Translations under genes and position numbers: made by a program
Part shown: positions 32,374 to 38,693 of the stretch, one piece after another
Layout of the letters: each line of letters begins with the position of its first letter
Position numbering within the stretch: position 1 is the first letter of the stretch
The notes under the pieces: generated by a model
The model's input: only the letters and a program-made list of their open reading frames with translations
Told to the model about the DNA's origin: nothing
Database searches by the model: none
DNA from: Deinococcus sp.
GTDB lineage: Bacteria; Deinococcota; Deinococci; Deinococcales; Deinococcaceae
Length of the DNA: 38,693 nt
Assembly (NCBI RefSeq): GCF_030523985.1
Contig: NZ_JAUNHK010000014.1
Span: forward strand, 1-38,693
Reading direction: 5' to 3'

Positions 32374-32379
32374 AGGATA
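32374..32379 (-). promoter_or_regulatory. -10 box of a leaderless promoter
   Basis: TATCCT on the minus strand, 7 bases before the ATG at 32366; no Shine-Dalgarno sequence. It would drive the unknown protein, the RlmI-type gene and the VOC gene as one transcript. Confidence 0.4.
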
Positions 32380-32403
32380 AGGCAAGCCGCCCCACAAGAA
32401 AGT

Positions 32404-32426
32404 CCCCCGGCAGCCAGGGCCGGGGG
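32404..32426 (-). terminator. terminator after the acyl-CoA ligase gene
   Basis: On the minus strand CCCCCGGC (32426-32419), 7-base loop, GCCGGGGG (32411-32404), followed by ACTTTCTT. Strong stem but only a weak T-tract. Confidence 0.6.
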
Positions 32427-32462
32427 AACGGGGGAGAAAAAAGGGGGGGGCGGGGCGGGCGC

Positions 32463-34202
32463 TTAAGCTCCCTGGCCCTTTTCCGCCTTCTCTTTCGCCA
32501 CGCGTTCGCGGGCTTCGGCGGCGAGCTGGCGGCGCAGGGTCTTGCCGACGGCGGTCTTGGGCAGTTCGTCGCGGAATTCCACGCTGCGTGGGGCCTTGTA
32601 GGGGCTGAGCAGGCTGCGGCAGTGGGCGATGATTTCCTTTTCGGTGGCCTGCATCCCCGGCTTGAGCGCGACCACGGCGTGCACGGTTTCGCCCCGGTAC
32701 TCGTCGGGCAGACCCACGGCGGCGGCTTCCAGCACGGCGGGGTGCGAGGTCAGGGCTTCTTCCACTTCGCGGGGGTAGATGTTGTGGCCCCCGGCGATGA
32801 TCAGTTCTTTCTTACGGTCTACGACGCGGAAAAAGCCCTCTTCGTCCATCGTGACCATGTCGCCGGTCAGCAGCCAGGTGCGGCCCTCGTACTCGCGCAG
32901 CACTTTGGCGCTTTCGTCGGGCATGTTCCAGTAGCCCTTCATCACCATCGGCCCGGCGACCCACAGCTCACCGACTTCGCCGGTGGGCACCGGCTCTCCC
33001 GCGTCACTCATGACCAGCGCGTCCACGCCCGGCAGCGGCAGGCCGATGGAGCCGTCTTTCTGCTCGCCGGTGATCGGGTTGACGTGCGTGACCGGGCTGC
33101 TTTCGGTCAGGCCGTAGCCCTCCACCAGATTGGCCCCGTGGGTGATCTCGCGGAAGGTGCGGGCCGTTTCCTGCATCAGGGGGGCCGAGCCGCTGATGCA
33201 CGCCCGGATGGTGGTCAGGTCATGCGCGGCGGTGTCGGGGTGGTTGTTGATGGCGTTGTACAGGGTGGGTACGCCGGGAAACAAGGTGGCGCGGGTGCGC
33301 GAAATCTCGCCCAGCACCATCTTGATGTCGCGGGCGTTGGGCACCAGCACGATGGTCGCGCCAATCAGCACACTCATGTTCATGGCGGTGGTCATGCCGT
33401 ACACGTGGAAAAACGGAATGGCCGCCAGCGTGATCTCGCGCCCTTCCTGAAGGCCGACCATCCAGGCGCGGCTCTGCTCGGCGTTGGCGACGAGGTTGCG
33501 CTGGGTCAACATCGCGCCCTTGGGCACGCCGGTGGTGCCGCCGGTGTACTGCAGCAGCGCCACGTCGTCCGCCCCGACCGTCACCGGAACCGGGTCGGCG
33601 TCTTGCAGCTTCAGCACGAAGCGCAGCGGCACGGCCTTGGGGTCTTGCTTGAACGCGTCACTGGGCAGCGTGCCTTCGCGCATGGCCTTGACCGGGTAGA
33701 GCAGGTTCTTGGGAAAGGGCAGTTCGTCCTGAATGCGGGCCACGAACACGCGCTTGACGGGCACCTTGTCCGCGATCTCGGCGTAGCGGGGGTACATGCT
33801 GTCCAGAATGACCAGGGTTTCGCTGCCCGAATCGATCAGCTGGTGTTCGAGTTCGCTGGCGGTGTAGAGGGGGCTGGTGTTGGCGACGATGCCCCCGGCC
33901 AGCAGCGTGCCGTAGAAGGTCACCACGAACTGCGGGCAGTTGGGCAGCATGATGGCGACCCGGTCACCCGGCTTCACGCCCGAGCGTTGCAGCGCCTTGG
34001 CAAAGCGTTTGACCCGCTTGAGCAGTTCCTTGTAGGACGTGTCCTGGCCCAGGAAATGCAGCGCCGCACGTTGGGGAAAACGGGTCGCGGCGTCTTCGAG
34101 CAGCCGGAACAGTGTGCGGTCACTGGGCGTAAAGTCGTGAGGCACGCCGGGTTCATAAGACGAGAGCCAGGGCTTGGGCAGGGGGGAAGCAGATGCAGTC
34201 AT
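32463..34202 (-). CDS. long-chain-fatty-acid--CoA ligase (AMP-binding)
   Basis: Activates fatty acids to acyl-CoA by way of an acyl-adenylate, feeding beta-oxidation or lipid synthesis. The 579-residue ANL-family protein has the P-loop-like YTGGTTGVPKGAM (about 219-231), GYGLTESSPVTHVNP, LLTGDMV and the hinge DRKKELIIAGGHNIYPREVE, with the C-terminal domain catalytic Lys in LPKTAVGKTLRRQL. These are the FadD/LcfA motifs; chain-length preference cannot be read from sequence. The ATG at 34202 follows AGGAG. It ends in a charged KEKAEKGQGA tail. Confidence 0.92.
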   Translation of the reverse strand: MTASASPLPKPWLSSYEPGVPHDFTPSDRTLFRLLEDAATRFPQRAALHFLGQDTSYKELLKRVKRFAKALQRSGVKPGDRVAIMLPNCPQFVVTFYGTLLAGGIVANTSPLYTASELEHQLIDSGSETLVILDSMYPRYAEIADKVPVKRVFVARIQDELPFPKNLLYPVKAMREGTLPSDAFKQDPKAVPLRFVLKLQDADPVPVTVGADDVALLQYTGGTTGVPKGAMLTQRNLVANAEQSRAWMVGLQEGREITLAAIPFFHVYGMTTAMNMSVLIGATIVLVPNARDIKMVLGEISRTRATLFPGVPTLYNAINNHPDTAAHDLTTIRACISGSAPLMQETARTFREITHGANLVEGYGLTESSPVTHVNPITGEQKDGSIGLPLPGVDALVMSDAGEPVPTGEVGELWVAGPMVMKGYWNMPDESAKVLREYEGRTWLLTGDMVTMDEEGFFRVVDRKKELIIAGGHNIYPREVEEALTSHPAVLEAAAVGLPDEYRGETVHAVVALKPGMQATEKEIIAHCRSLLSPYKAPRSVEFRDELPKTAVGKTLRRQLAAEARERVAKEKAEKGQGA

Positions 34203-34384
34203 CTCGGTACTCCTAGAAATGAGGGAACTAGAAACGGGGGGAAAGGGAGGGGGGTGCGCGCAGGGCCGGAAAAAAGTTGGGGGCCGGACCCTGATTGAAC
34301 CTCTGGGGTCTAACCTCTGGGACTCGGGACGCGACAGGTGAACCCTGCCAGGGAAAAGAAGGGACAGAAGTTGTTCTTGAACCT

Positions 34385-34390
34385 AGTATA
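34385..34390 (-). promoter_or_regulatory. candidate -10 box for the acyl-CoA ligase gene
   Basis: TATACT on the minus strand, with a predicted start near 34378 and a leader of about 175 bases. The gap 34203-34470 otherwise shows a short direct repeat (AACCTCTGGG at 34298 and 34312) and no gene. No strong -35 box is seen. Confidence 0.35.
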
Positions 34391-34470
34391 AACAGAGTCT
34401 TGCCCACGGAAAGACCCCCTGGGTGTTACTTCCTGCGGGGCGACAGCGGGGGCTGCCCCCGAGCGCCCAC

Positions 34471-34932
34471 TCAGCGGGAGCGCGGGTTTGGGGCGCCTTC
34501 GGGGTTCTGGTCTTCCGCGCTGCTCAGGTTGAAGGCATCCACGTCGAAGGTGTCCACGTCGATGGTCGGGTGCAGTTTCTCGAAACGGATGGTCAGGACG
34601 CCCCCCGCCAGGCTGGCCTCGCCCGAGGCCGGGTGAACCTCCTGCGGAAAGGTGAAGGTGCGCGAAAAAGTGCCGCTGGGGCGCTCGCTGCTCAGGAGTT
34701 GGCCGGGCGGGGTGCGTTCGCCGCTGACCGTCACCTGCTGGCCTTCCTCGGCCAGGGCGAGGGTTTCGGGGTCAACCCCCGGCACGTCCAGCAGCAGTTC
34801 GAGGTGCGTGCCCACATCGCGCCAGTCGGCGGCGGGAACCCAGGGGCCGCCGCCCGAGAGGGTTTCGACCTGCTCGCGCAGGGTCATCAGGTGTTGCAGT
34901 CTCGCCAGCACAGGAGGTTGTTGCTCCGACAT
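34471..34932 (-). CDS. Hsp20 / alpha-crystallin family small heat-shock protein
   Basis: ATP-independent holdase. The 153-residue protein has a central alpha-crystallin domain (about 33-125): LELLLDVPGVDPETLALAEE, VTVSGERT, FSRTFTFPQEV, and GGVLTIRFEK where the usual motif is GVL-x-I. The C-terminal I-x-I/V anchor is not obvious; a TFDVDAFNL segment takes its place, so oligomerisation may differ. It is divergent from miaA with 74 bases between. TACCCT lies 6 bases before the ATG and no Shine-Dalgarno site is seen. I see no CIRCE or other heat-shock operator. Confidence 0.85.
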   Translation of the reverse strand: MSEQQPPVLARLQHLMTLREQVETLSGGGPWVPAADWRDVGTHLELLLDVPGVDPETLALAEEGQQVTVSGERTPPGQLLSSERPSGTFSRTFTFPQEVHPASGEASLAGGVLTIRFEKLHPTIDVDTFDVDAFNLSSAEDQNPEGAPNPRSR

Positions 34933-34938
34933 GGGCGG

Positions 34939-34944
34939 AGGGTA
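34939..34944 (-). promoter_or_regulatory. -10 box of a leaderless promoter for the Hsp20 gene
   Basis: TACCCT on the minus strand, 6 bases before the ATG at 34932. The rest of the 74-base divergent gap must hold both promoters. Confidence 0.4.
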
Positions 34945-34984
34945 GCACCGCCGCTCCGCTCCGGGATGTGTCCTTTTGGTCAGG

Positions 34985-34998
34985 CGGCCCTCTACACT
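34985..34998 (+). promoter_or_regulatory. leaderless promoter core for miaA
   Basis: CGGCCCTCTACACT, with the -10 box TACACT at 34993-34998, 8 bases before GTG 35007. The same 14 bases occur at 37440-37453 before the last gene of the window. Confidence 0.5.
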
Positions 34999-35006
34999 GA
35001 CACGTC

Positions 35007-35906
35007 GTGACCGCTCCGCTCATTCCCATCCTGACCGCGCCGACGGCTGCCGGAAAAACGGCCCTGGCCCTGCAACTGGCGCAGGAATTCGGCCTGGAAA
35101 TCGTCGCGGCGGACGCCTTCACGGTGTACCGGGGCCTCGACATCGGCACCGCCAAACCGACGCCGCAGGAACGGGCGCGGGTGCCGCACCACCTGATCGA
35201 CGTGGTGGACGCCGAGCAGGACTACGACGTGGTGCAGTATGTCGCTCAGGCCCAGGCCGCGCTGTCGGACATCCTGGCGCGGGGCCGAATGCCGCTGGTG
35301 GTGGGGGGCACCGGGTTCTATCTCAGCGCCCTGACGCGGGGGCTACCGCTGACCCCGCCGAGTGACCCGCTGCGCCGCGCCGAACTGGAAGCCGAATTGC
35401 AGGAGCGGGGGCTGGACGCCCTGCTGAGAGAGATAGAGGCGGCGAGTCCCGCCGAAGTGGCCCGCATGGAGCGCAACCCCCGCCGGGTCGTGCGGGCGCT
35501 GGAGGTGTACCGGGCCACCGGGCGCTTTCCCGGCGAGTTCGGTTACTCGGCCCCGGCGTACCGTTACCGCGTGTTCGCTTTCACGTTGCCCGCCCCCGAA
35601 CTGGAGCGGCGCATAGCCGAGCGCACGGCGCTGATGCTGGCCCAGGGTTGGCCGCAGGAAGCCCAGTGGCTCGCCGGGCGGGTGTCGCCGCAGGGGTCGC
35701 CCCGCCCCACCGTGTGGCAGGCGCTCGGCTATCCCGAAGCGCTCGCCGTCGCCGAAGGCCGCTGGTCGTCAGCCCAGGCCCAGGATGCCATCGTGCTGGC
35801 GACGCGGCAGTACACCAAGCGGCAACTCACCTGGATTCGCCGTCAGCTCGGCCCGCTGGAAACGCCCGAGCAGGTCGCCGCCGCGCTGCGGGACTTTGCC
35901 GGATAA
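35007..35906 (+). CDS. miaA: tRNA dimethylallyltransferase
   Basis: Transfers the dimethylallyl group from DMAPP to N6 of adenosine-37 in tRNAs reading UNN codons. The 299-residue protein has the P-loop APTAAGKT at 11-18, the DAFTVYRGLDIGTAKPT substrate loop, HHLID, VGGTGFYLSALTRGL (DMAPP site), and the C-terminal ATRQYTKRQLTWIR motif. All of these are MiaA signatures. The start GTG at 35007 has no ribosome-binding site but sits 8 bases after a -10 box. The DMAPP it uses comes from the pathway that includes dxr in this window. Confidence 0.95.
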   Translation: MTAPLIPILTAPTAAGKTALALQLAQEFGLEIVAADAFTVYRGLDIGTAKPTPQERARVPHHLIDVVDAEQDYDVVQYVAQAQAALSDILARGRMPLVVGGTGFYLSALTRGLPLTPPSDPLRRAELEAELQERGLDALLREIEAASPAEVARMERNPRRVVRALEVYRATGRFPGEFGYSAPAYRYRVFAFTLPAPELERRIAERTALMLAQGWPQEAQWLAGRVSPQGSPRPTVWQALGYPEALAVAEGRWSSAQAQDAIVLATRQYTKRQLTWIRRQLGPLETPEQVAAALRDFAG

Positions 35907-36135
35907 ACCGGAAAAATCGAACAGCGGCCTGAGTAGGCCAATGTCTGAGACGGCTGGACAAATCTTCTTATTCTCTCGTTGTAGAGCTGTTCATGGTCTG
36001 GTCAAGGATGGCATTTGGCTGACGGGTCGGCGGTACAGTAAGGGACGTAAGACAATCAAGAGGCTTCGGCGTTTTGACCGGAAAAAAGGGGCTCAGACGT
36101 TCGCCCTGCCTCTTTGCGCGTCCTCGGAGGTATCT

Positions 36136-37377
36136 ATGAAACCACGTGTCCTGGGCATGATTCTTGCTGGTGGTCAGGGTTCTCGCCTTGCTCCACTGAC
36201 ACAAAAACGCGCCAAGCCTGCCGTCCCTTTTGGCAGCAAATACCGCATCATCGACTTTGCCATCAACAACTTCATCAATTCGGGCGTGTTCTCGGTGTAC
36301 GTGCTGACGCAGTACAAGGCCCAGAGCCTGACCGAACACATCCAGCGCGGCTGGCGCTTCGGCACCTTCCTCAGCGATTACTTCATCACGCTGGTTCCGG
36401 CGCAGATGTACCGCATGGAAGAACTCGGCGCGGCCTGGTACCGGGGCACCGCCGACGCCGTGTACCAGAACATGCACCTCATCGAAAACTTTGAGGCCGA
36501 CTACGTGGCGATTTTCAGCGGTGACCACATCTACAAGATGAACGTGGAACACATGCTCGAAAAACACATCGAGGCGCGGGCCGACATCACCATCGCCGCC
36601 TACCCGATGCCGCAGGCGCAGGCGCACCAGTTCGGCGTGATGCAGGTGGACGAACGCTGGCGCGTGACCGAATTCCATGAAAAGGTGCCCAACCCGCCCG
36701 CCATTCCCGGACAGCCGGACACCAGCCTGACCAGCATGGGCAACTACATCTTCTCGCGCCGGGCGCTGGAAGAGCTGCTGGAAACGAGCATCAGCGGTCA
36801 GGGCGAGGGCTTCGACTTCGGGCACAACGTGATTCCCCGCGCCCTGTCCGACGGCTACCACGTTCAGGCCTACGACTTCCACAAAAACCCCATCCCCGGT
36901 CAGGACCGCCCCAACACCTACTGGCGCGATGTGGGGACGCTGGACGCCTATTTCGAGGCCAACATGGACCTCGTGTCGGTGAACCCCGAATTCGACATCT
37001 ACAACCCCGAGTGGCCCCTGCGCACGAGTTCGGAATTCAGCCCGCCCGCCAAGTTCGTTCACGAGTCCGAGGGACGTAAAGGACAGGCCTTCAACAGCAT
37101 CATGGCCGGGGGCACCATCGTCAGCGGGGGTACCGTGCGTGACAGCGTACTGGGCCGCAACGTGCGGGCACATTCGTACTCGCTGATTGAAAGCTGCGTC
37201 GTGTTCGACGAGGTGCAGGTGGGCCGCCACTCGCACCTGCGCCGCGTCATCGTGGACAAGAACGTGATCGTGCCGCCCGGCACCACCATCGGCATAGACC
37301 GCGAGCAGGACGAAGCACGCGGCTTTACCATCACCGACGGCGGCGTGGTGGTCGTGCCCAAGGGCTACGTGTTCTGA
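36136..37377 (+). CDS. glgC: glucose-1-phosphate adenylyltransferase (ADP-glucose pyrophosphorylase)
   Basis: Makes ADP-glucose from glucose-1-phosphate and ATP, the regulated step of glycogen synthesis. The 413-residue protein has the nucleotidyltransferase signature GGQGSRL (12-18) with KRAKPAVPFGSKYRIIDFAI, then FSGDHIYKMN (metal-binding Asp), YWRDVGTLDAYFEAN, and a C-terminal left-handed beta-helix region (SVLGRNVRAHSYSLIESC and following). GGAGG lies before the ATG at 36136; the frame is open upstream to 35785 but that stretch is not family-like. The 229-base gap after miaA probably carries its promoter (TACAGT near 36034 is a possible -10). Confidence 0.96.
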   Translation: MKPRVLGMILAGGQGSRLAPLTQKRAKPAVPFGSKYRIIDFAINNFINSGVFSVYVLTQYKAQSLTEHIQRGWRFGTFLSDYFITLVPAQMYRMEELGAAWYRGTADAVYQNMHLIENFEADYVAIFSGDHIYKMNVEHMLEKHIEARADITIAAYPMPQAQAHQFGVMQVDERWRVTEFHEKVPNPPAIPGQPDTSLTSMGNYIFSRRALEELLETSISGQGEGFDFGHNVIPRALSDGYHVQAYDFHKNPIPGQDRPNTYWRDVGTLDAYFEANMDLVSVNPEFDIYNPEWPLRTSSEFSPPAKFVHESEGRKGQAFNSIMAGGTIVSGGTVRDSVLGRNVRAHSYSLIESCVVFDEVQVGRHSHLRRVIVDKNVIVPPGTTIGIDREQDEARGFTITDGGVVVVPKGYVF

Positions 37378-37385
37378 AGCCCTGA

Positions 37386-37403
37386 CCCCCGGAGAGCCGG
37401 GGG
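37386..37403 (+). terminator. hairpin terminator after glgC
   Basis: CCCCCGG (37386-37392), loop AGAG, CCGGGGG (37397-37403), then ACTTCTCCC. Strong stem, weak T-tract. Confidence 0.6.
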
Positions 37404-37439
37404 ACTTCTCCCATCCCAGTCGTCATCTGGCGTCAGATT

Positions 37440-37453
37440 CGGCCCTCTACACT
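37440..37453 (+). promoter_or_regulatory. leaderless promoter core, same 14-mer as at miaA
   Basis: CGGCCCTCTACACT, with TACACT 6 bases before ATG 37460. No Shine-Dalgarno sequence. Confidence 0.5.
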
Positions 37454-37459
37454 CGGGGC

Positions 37460-38452
37460 ATGAAGTTGACGCCTCTTTTTTCGTCTGCCCTGGTCTTTGC
37501 TGGGCTGGCGCTGGGTGTGGCTGCGGCCCAGGTTGGTTCGGCTCCCTCGGCAGCCATTCCGGCGATTCCAGTGCAGCCAGGGCCAGTGCTGCCGCCAGTG
37601 CAGCCTCCGGCCCCAGTGACGGCACTGGCGCTGTTGCCGGACGGTGTGCGGCTGGTCTGCGCGGGGGCCGAACTGCGTCAGCTTTCGCCCCAGGGCCGAC
37701 TCCTGCGGCGCATCGCGCTGCCCGAGCCCTGCCTGTCCTTGCAGGTGAGTCCGGCGGGGACGCTGGCACTGACGGTGGGGCGCAGTGGGGCGCGGGTCTG
37801 GCGGCTCTCCGATGGGCAGGAGTTGCATTCCCTCTCGCTGGCGGGACTGGCCGGACGGGTGGCCTTCCTGTCCGACGACGAACTGCTGCTGGGCACCGGG
37901 CGGGGCGTGGAGTCGCTGAAACTGGCCCCCCGGCAGCGCCGTGTTCTGCTGCCGGGAGCGGTGTCGGGCCTGGCGCTGGCTCCGGGCGGTGAGCGGCTGC
38001 TGCTGAGCCGGGGTGAGCGGCTGGAACTGGTGCGGCTCTCCGATTTCAAGGTGCTGTCGGGCATCCGCTGCGAGGAACTCTGCCCCCTGCGCCGCGTGCA
38101 GTTCAGCGCCGATGGTCGCGGCGCGGTGGCCCTGGCGGGGGTTACCCTTTACGCGCTGCGCGATGGTCGCCCGGTCAACGTGGTGCTGCGCGGGGCGGAG
38201 GGCGACGTGACCGGGTTCCCGCTGCCCGACGGGGGCGTGTGGGTGGTGCGCGGGGGGCAACTCGAGCGCCGCGATGCCCAGACCGGACGCCGGGAAGGTC
38301 GCCTGCTGGACGACAGCCCGAAGAACGCTCTGGTGGACGCCCCCGCCGCTTGGAACGGCACGGGCGGCGTGCTGCTGATGACCCAAGACCGACAACTGCT
38401 GGAACTGGGGCCGGATGGCCGTGAAGTCAGCCGTCAGCCGTTGGGCTTTTGA
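37460..38452 (+). CDS. secreted WD40-like / beta-propeller-like protein
   Basis: 330 residues. An N-terminal signal peptide (about 1-23, LVFAGLALGVAAAQ) is followed by a Pro/Ala-rich linker to about residue 52. The rest is made of short repeats of about 40 residues with beta-strand pattern, such as VTALALLPDGVRLVCAG, CLSLQVSPAGTLALTVG, VSGLALAPGGERLLLSRG and LRRVQFSADGRGAVALAG, resembling degenerate WD40 blades. Exact blade number and ligand are unclear. It probably acts outside the membrane as a binding or scaffold protein. The ATG at 37460 fits a leaderless start. Confidence 0.8.
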   Translation: MKLTPLFSSALVFAGLALGVAAAQVGSAPSAAIPAIPVQPGPVLPPVQPPAPVTALALLPDGVRLVCAGAELRQLSPQGRLLRRIALPEPCLSLQVSPAGTLALTVGRSGARVWRLSDGQELHSLSLAGLAGRVAFLSDDELLLGTGRGVESLKLAPRQRRVLLPGAVSGLALAPGGERLLLSRGERLELVRLSDFKVLSGIRCEELCPLRRVQFSADGRGAVALAGVTLYALRDGRPVNVVLRGAEGDVTGFPLPDGGVWVVRGGQLERRDAQTGRREGRLLDDSPKNALVDAPAAWNGTGGVLLMTQDRQLLELGPDGREVSRQPLGF

Positions 38453-38520
38453 GCAGAAGAGGGGAATCAGGCGCGGGGGTAAGTGGGAATCTCCGCCTGC
38501 ATCGGCTCGGTGCCAGGGCT
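38453..38520. other. short spacer before a repeat element; nothing seen
   Basis: Between the beta-propeller gene and the palindromic element there is no gene, terminator or promoter I can support. Confidence 0.5.
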
Positions 38521-38593
38521 AAGTACATCGAACCTAACATTTCGCATTTTCGGAACAGAACCGAAAATGCTTCATTCCCGGTTCGACGTACTT
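38521..38593. repeat. 73-bp palindromic repeat element
   Basis: Outer arms AAGTACATCGAACC (38521-38534) and GGTTCGACGTACTT (38580-38593) are inverted repeats with one mismatch. Inside is a perfect 10-bp hairpin GCATTTTCGG (38544-38553) / CCGAAAATGC (38561-38570). A T run follows on the plus strand (ACTTTTTT), so it could also terminate the beta-propeller gene. It is built like the element at 29955-30088 but differs in sequence. No coding capacity. Confidence 0.6.
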
Positions 38594-38693
38594 TTTTCGG
38601 TACTCGCTCCGCTCGGTTCATCTAAAGATTAACTTCGAGGTAGCTTACGGCCTGATAAAAGTCATGAGAGCAGACGTTAGTGGAGATCACTTT
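38594..38693. other. lower-GC tail of the window; no feature recognised
   Basis: The last 100 bases are lower in GC than most of the window and contain no reading frame with a start that I can support. They may continue into a mobile element or another gene beyond the window. Confidence 0.4.

Noticed and set aside
32430..32462. AAAAAAGGGGGGGGCGGGG run next to the acyl-CoA ligase stop
   Set aside because: Looks like a slippage-prone tract, but it lies outside coding sequence and has no pairing partner or other support for a function.
31725..34298. 857-codon plus-strand frame opposite the unknown protein and the acyl-CoA ligase gene
   Set aside because: Shadow frame of GC-rich coding DNA; the minus-strand product has all ANL-family motifs.
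34430..34470. Palindrome CGGGGGCTGCCCCCG after the Hsp20 gene as a terminator
   Set aside because: The stem is symmetrical, but there is no usable loop and no T-tract on the minus strand.
35785..36135. Upstream extension of the glgC frame
   Set aside because: The added 117 residues overlap miaA and are not family-like; ATG 36136 has a GGAGG ribosome-binding site and the correct N-terminus.
38427..38621. 64-codon minus-strand frame at the right end
   Set aside because: Most of it is the palindromic element 38521-38593; no start signal or domain.

Overview
The window is high-GC bacterial chromosome with a Deinococcus character. The proteins and gene order (prmA-rsmE, ilvBN..ilvC, rpsB-tsf-pyrH-frr-cdsA-dxr-rseP, nuoA-N) match what I remember of Deinococcus radiodurans chromosome 1. 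That assignment is recall plus inference; no search was run. Two further traits fit the genus: many genes have a TANNNT -10 box only 5-8 bases before the start codon (leaderless transcripts), and the intergenic spaces hold small palindromic repeats.

Layout. 1-1571 (+): two ribosome/rRNA methyltransferases, prmA and rsmE. 1572-1879: convergent spacer with a hairpin repeat and the ilv terminator. 1880-6090 (-): branched-chain amino acid operon ilvB-ilvN-(Uma2-like gene)-ilvC, preceded by a leader peptide rich in Ile/Val/Leu codons and an intrinsic terminator that form a textbook attenuator. 6152-8117 (-): a small secreted protein and a three-ATP-cone / 2-phosphoglycerate-kinase-like protein. 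8305-14883 (+): translation and envelope cluster rpsB, tsf, pyrH, frr, cdsA, dxr, rseP. 14884-15236: regulatory spacer full of inverted repeats. 15237-29955 (+): the complete 14-gene complex I operon nuoA-N in the Thermus nqo order, mostly with ATGA/GTGA overlaps but interrupted by three low-complexity or palindromic inserts (A/B, F/G, H/I). 29955-30088: a mobile-element-like palindromic repeat. 30155-34202 (-): VOC-fold protein, RlmI-type methyltransferase, an unrecognised protein, and a long-chain acyl-CoA ligase. 34471-34932 (-): Hsp20-type chaperone, divergent from miaA. 35007-38452 (+): miaA, glgC and a secreted beta-propeller-like protein. 38521-38593: a second palindromic repeat.

Most interesting points: (1) the ilv leader peptide MKASIVVVIL... 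with terminator and a visible antiterminator strand; (2) nuoA, whose only strong Shine-Dalgarno sequence and family-typical length point to an ATC start codon; (3) a window-wide set of leaderless promoters, two of which share an identical 14-mer; (4) two unrelated-looking palindromic repeat elements; (5) the triple ATP-cone kinase. I found no CRISPR array, tRNA, rRNA, prophage or transposase, and no defence island. The window is essentially housekeeping with unusual regulation.
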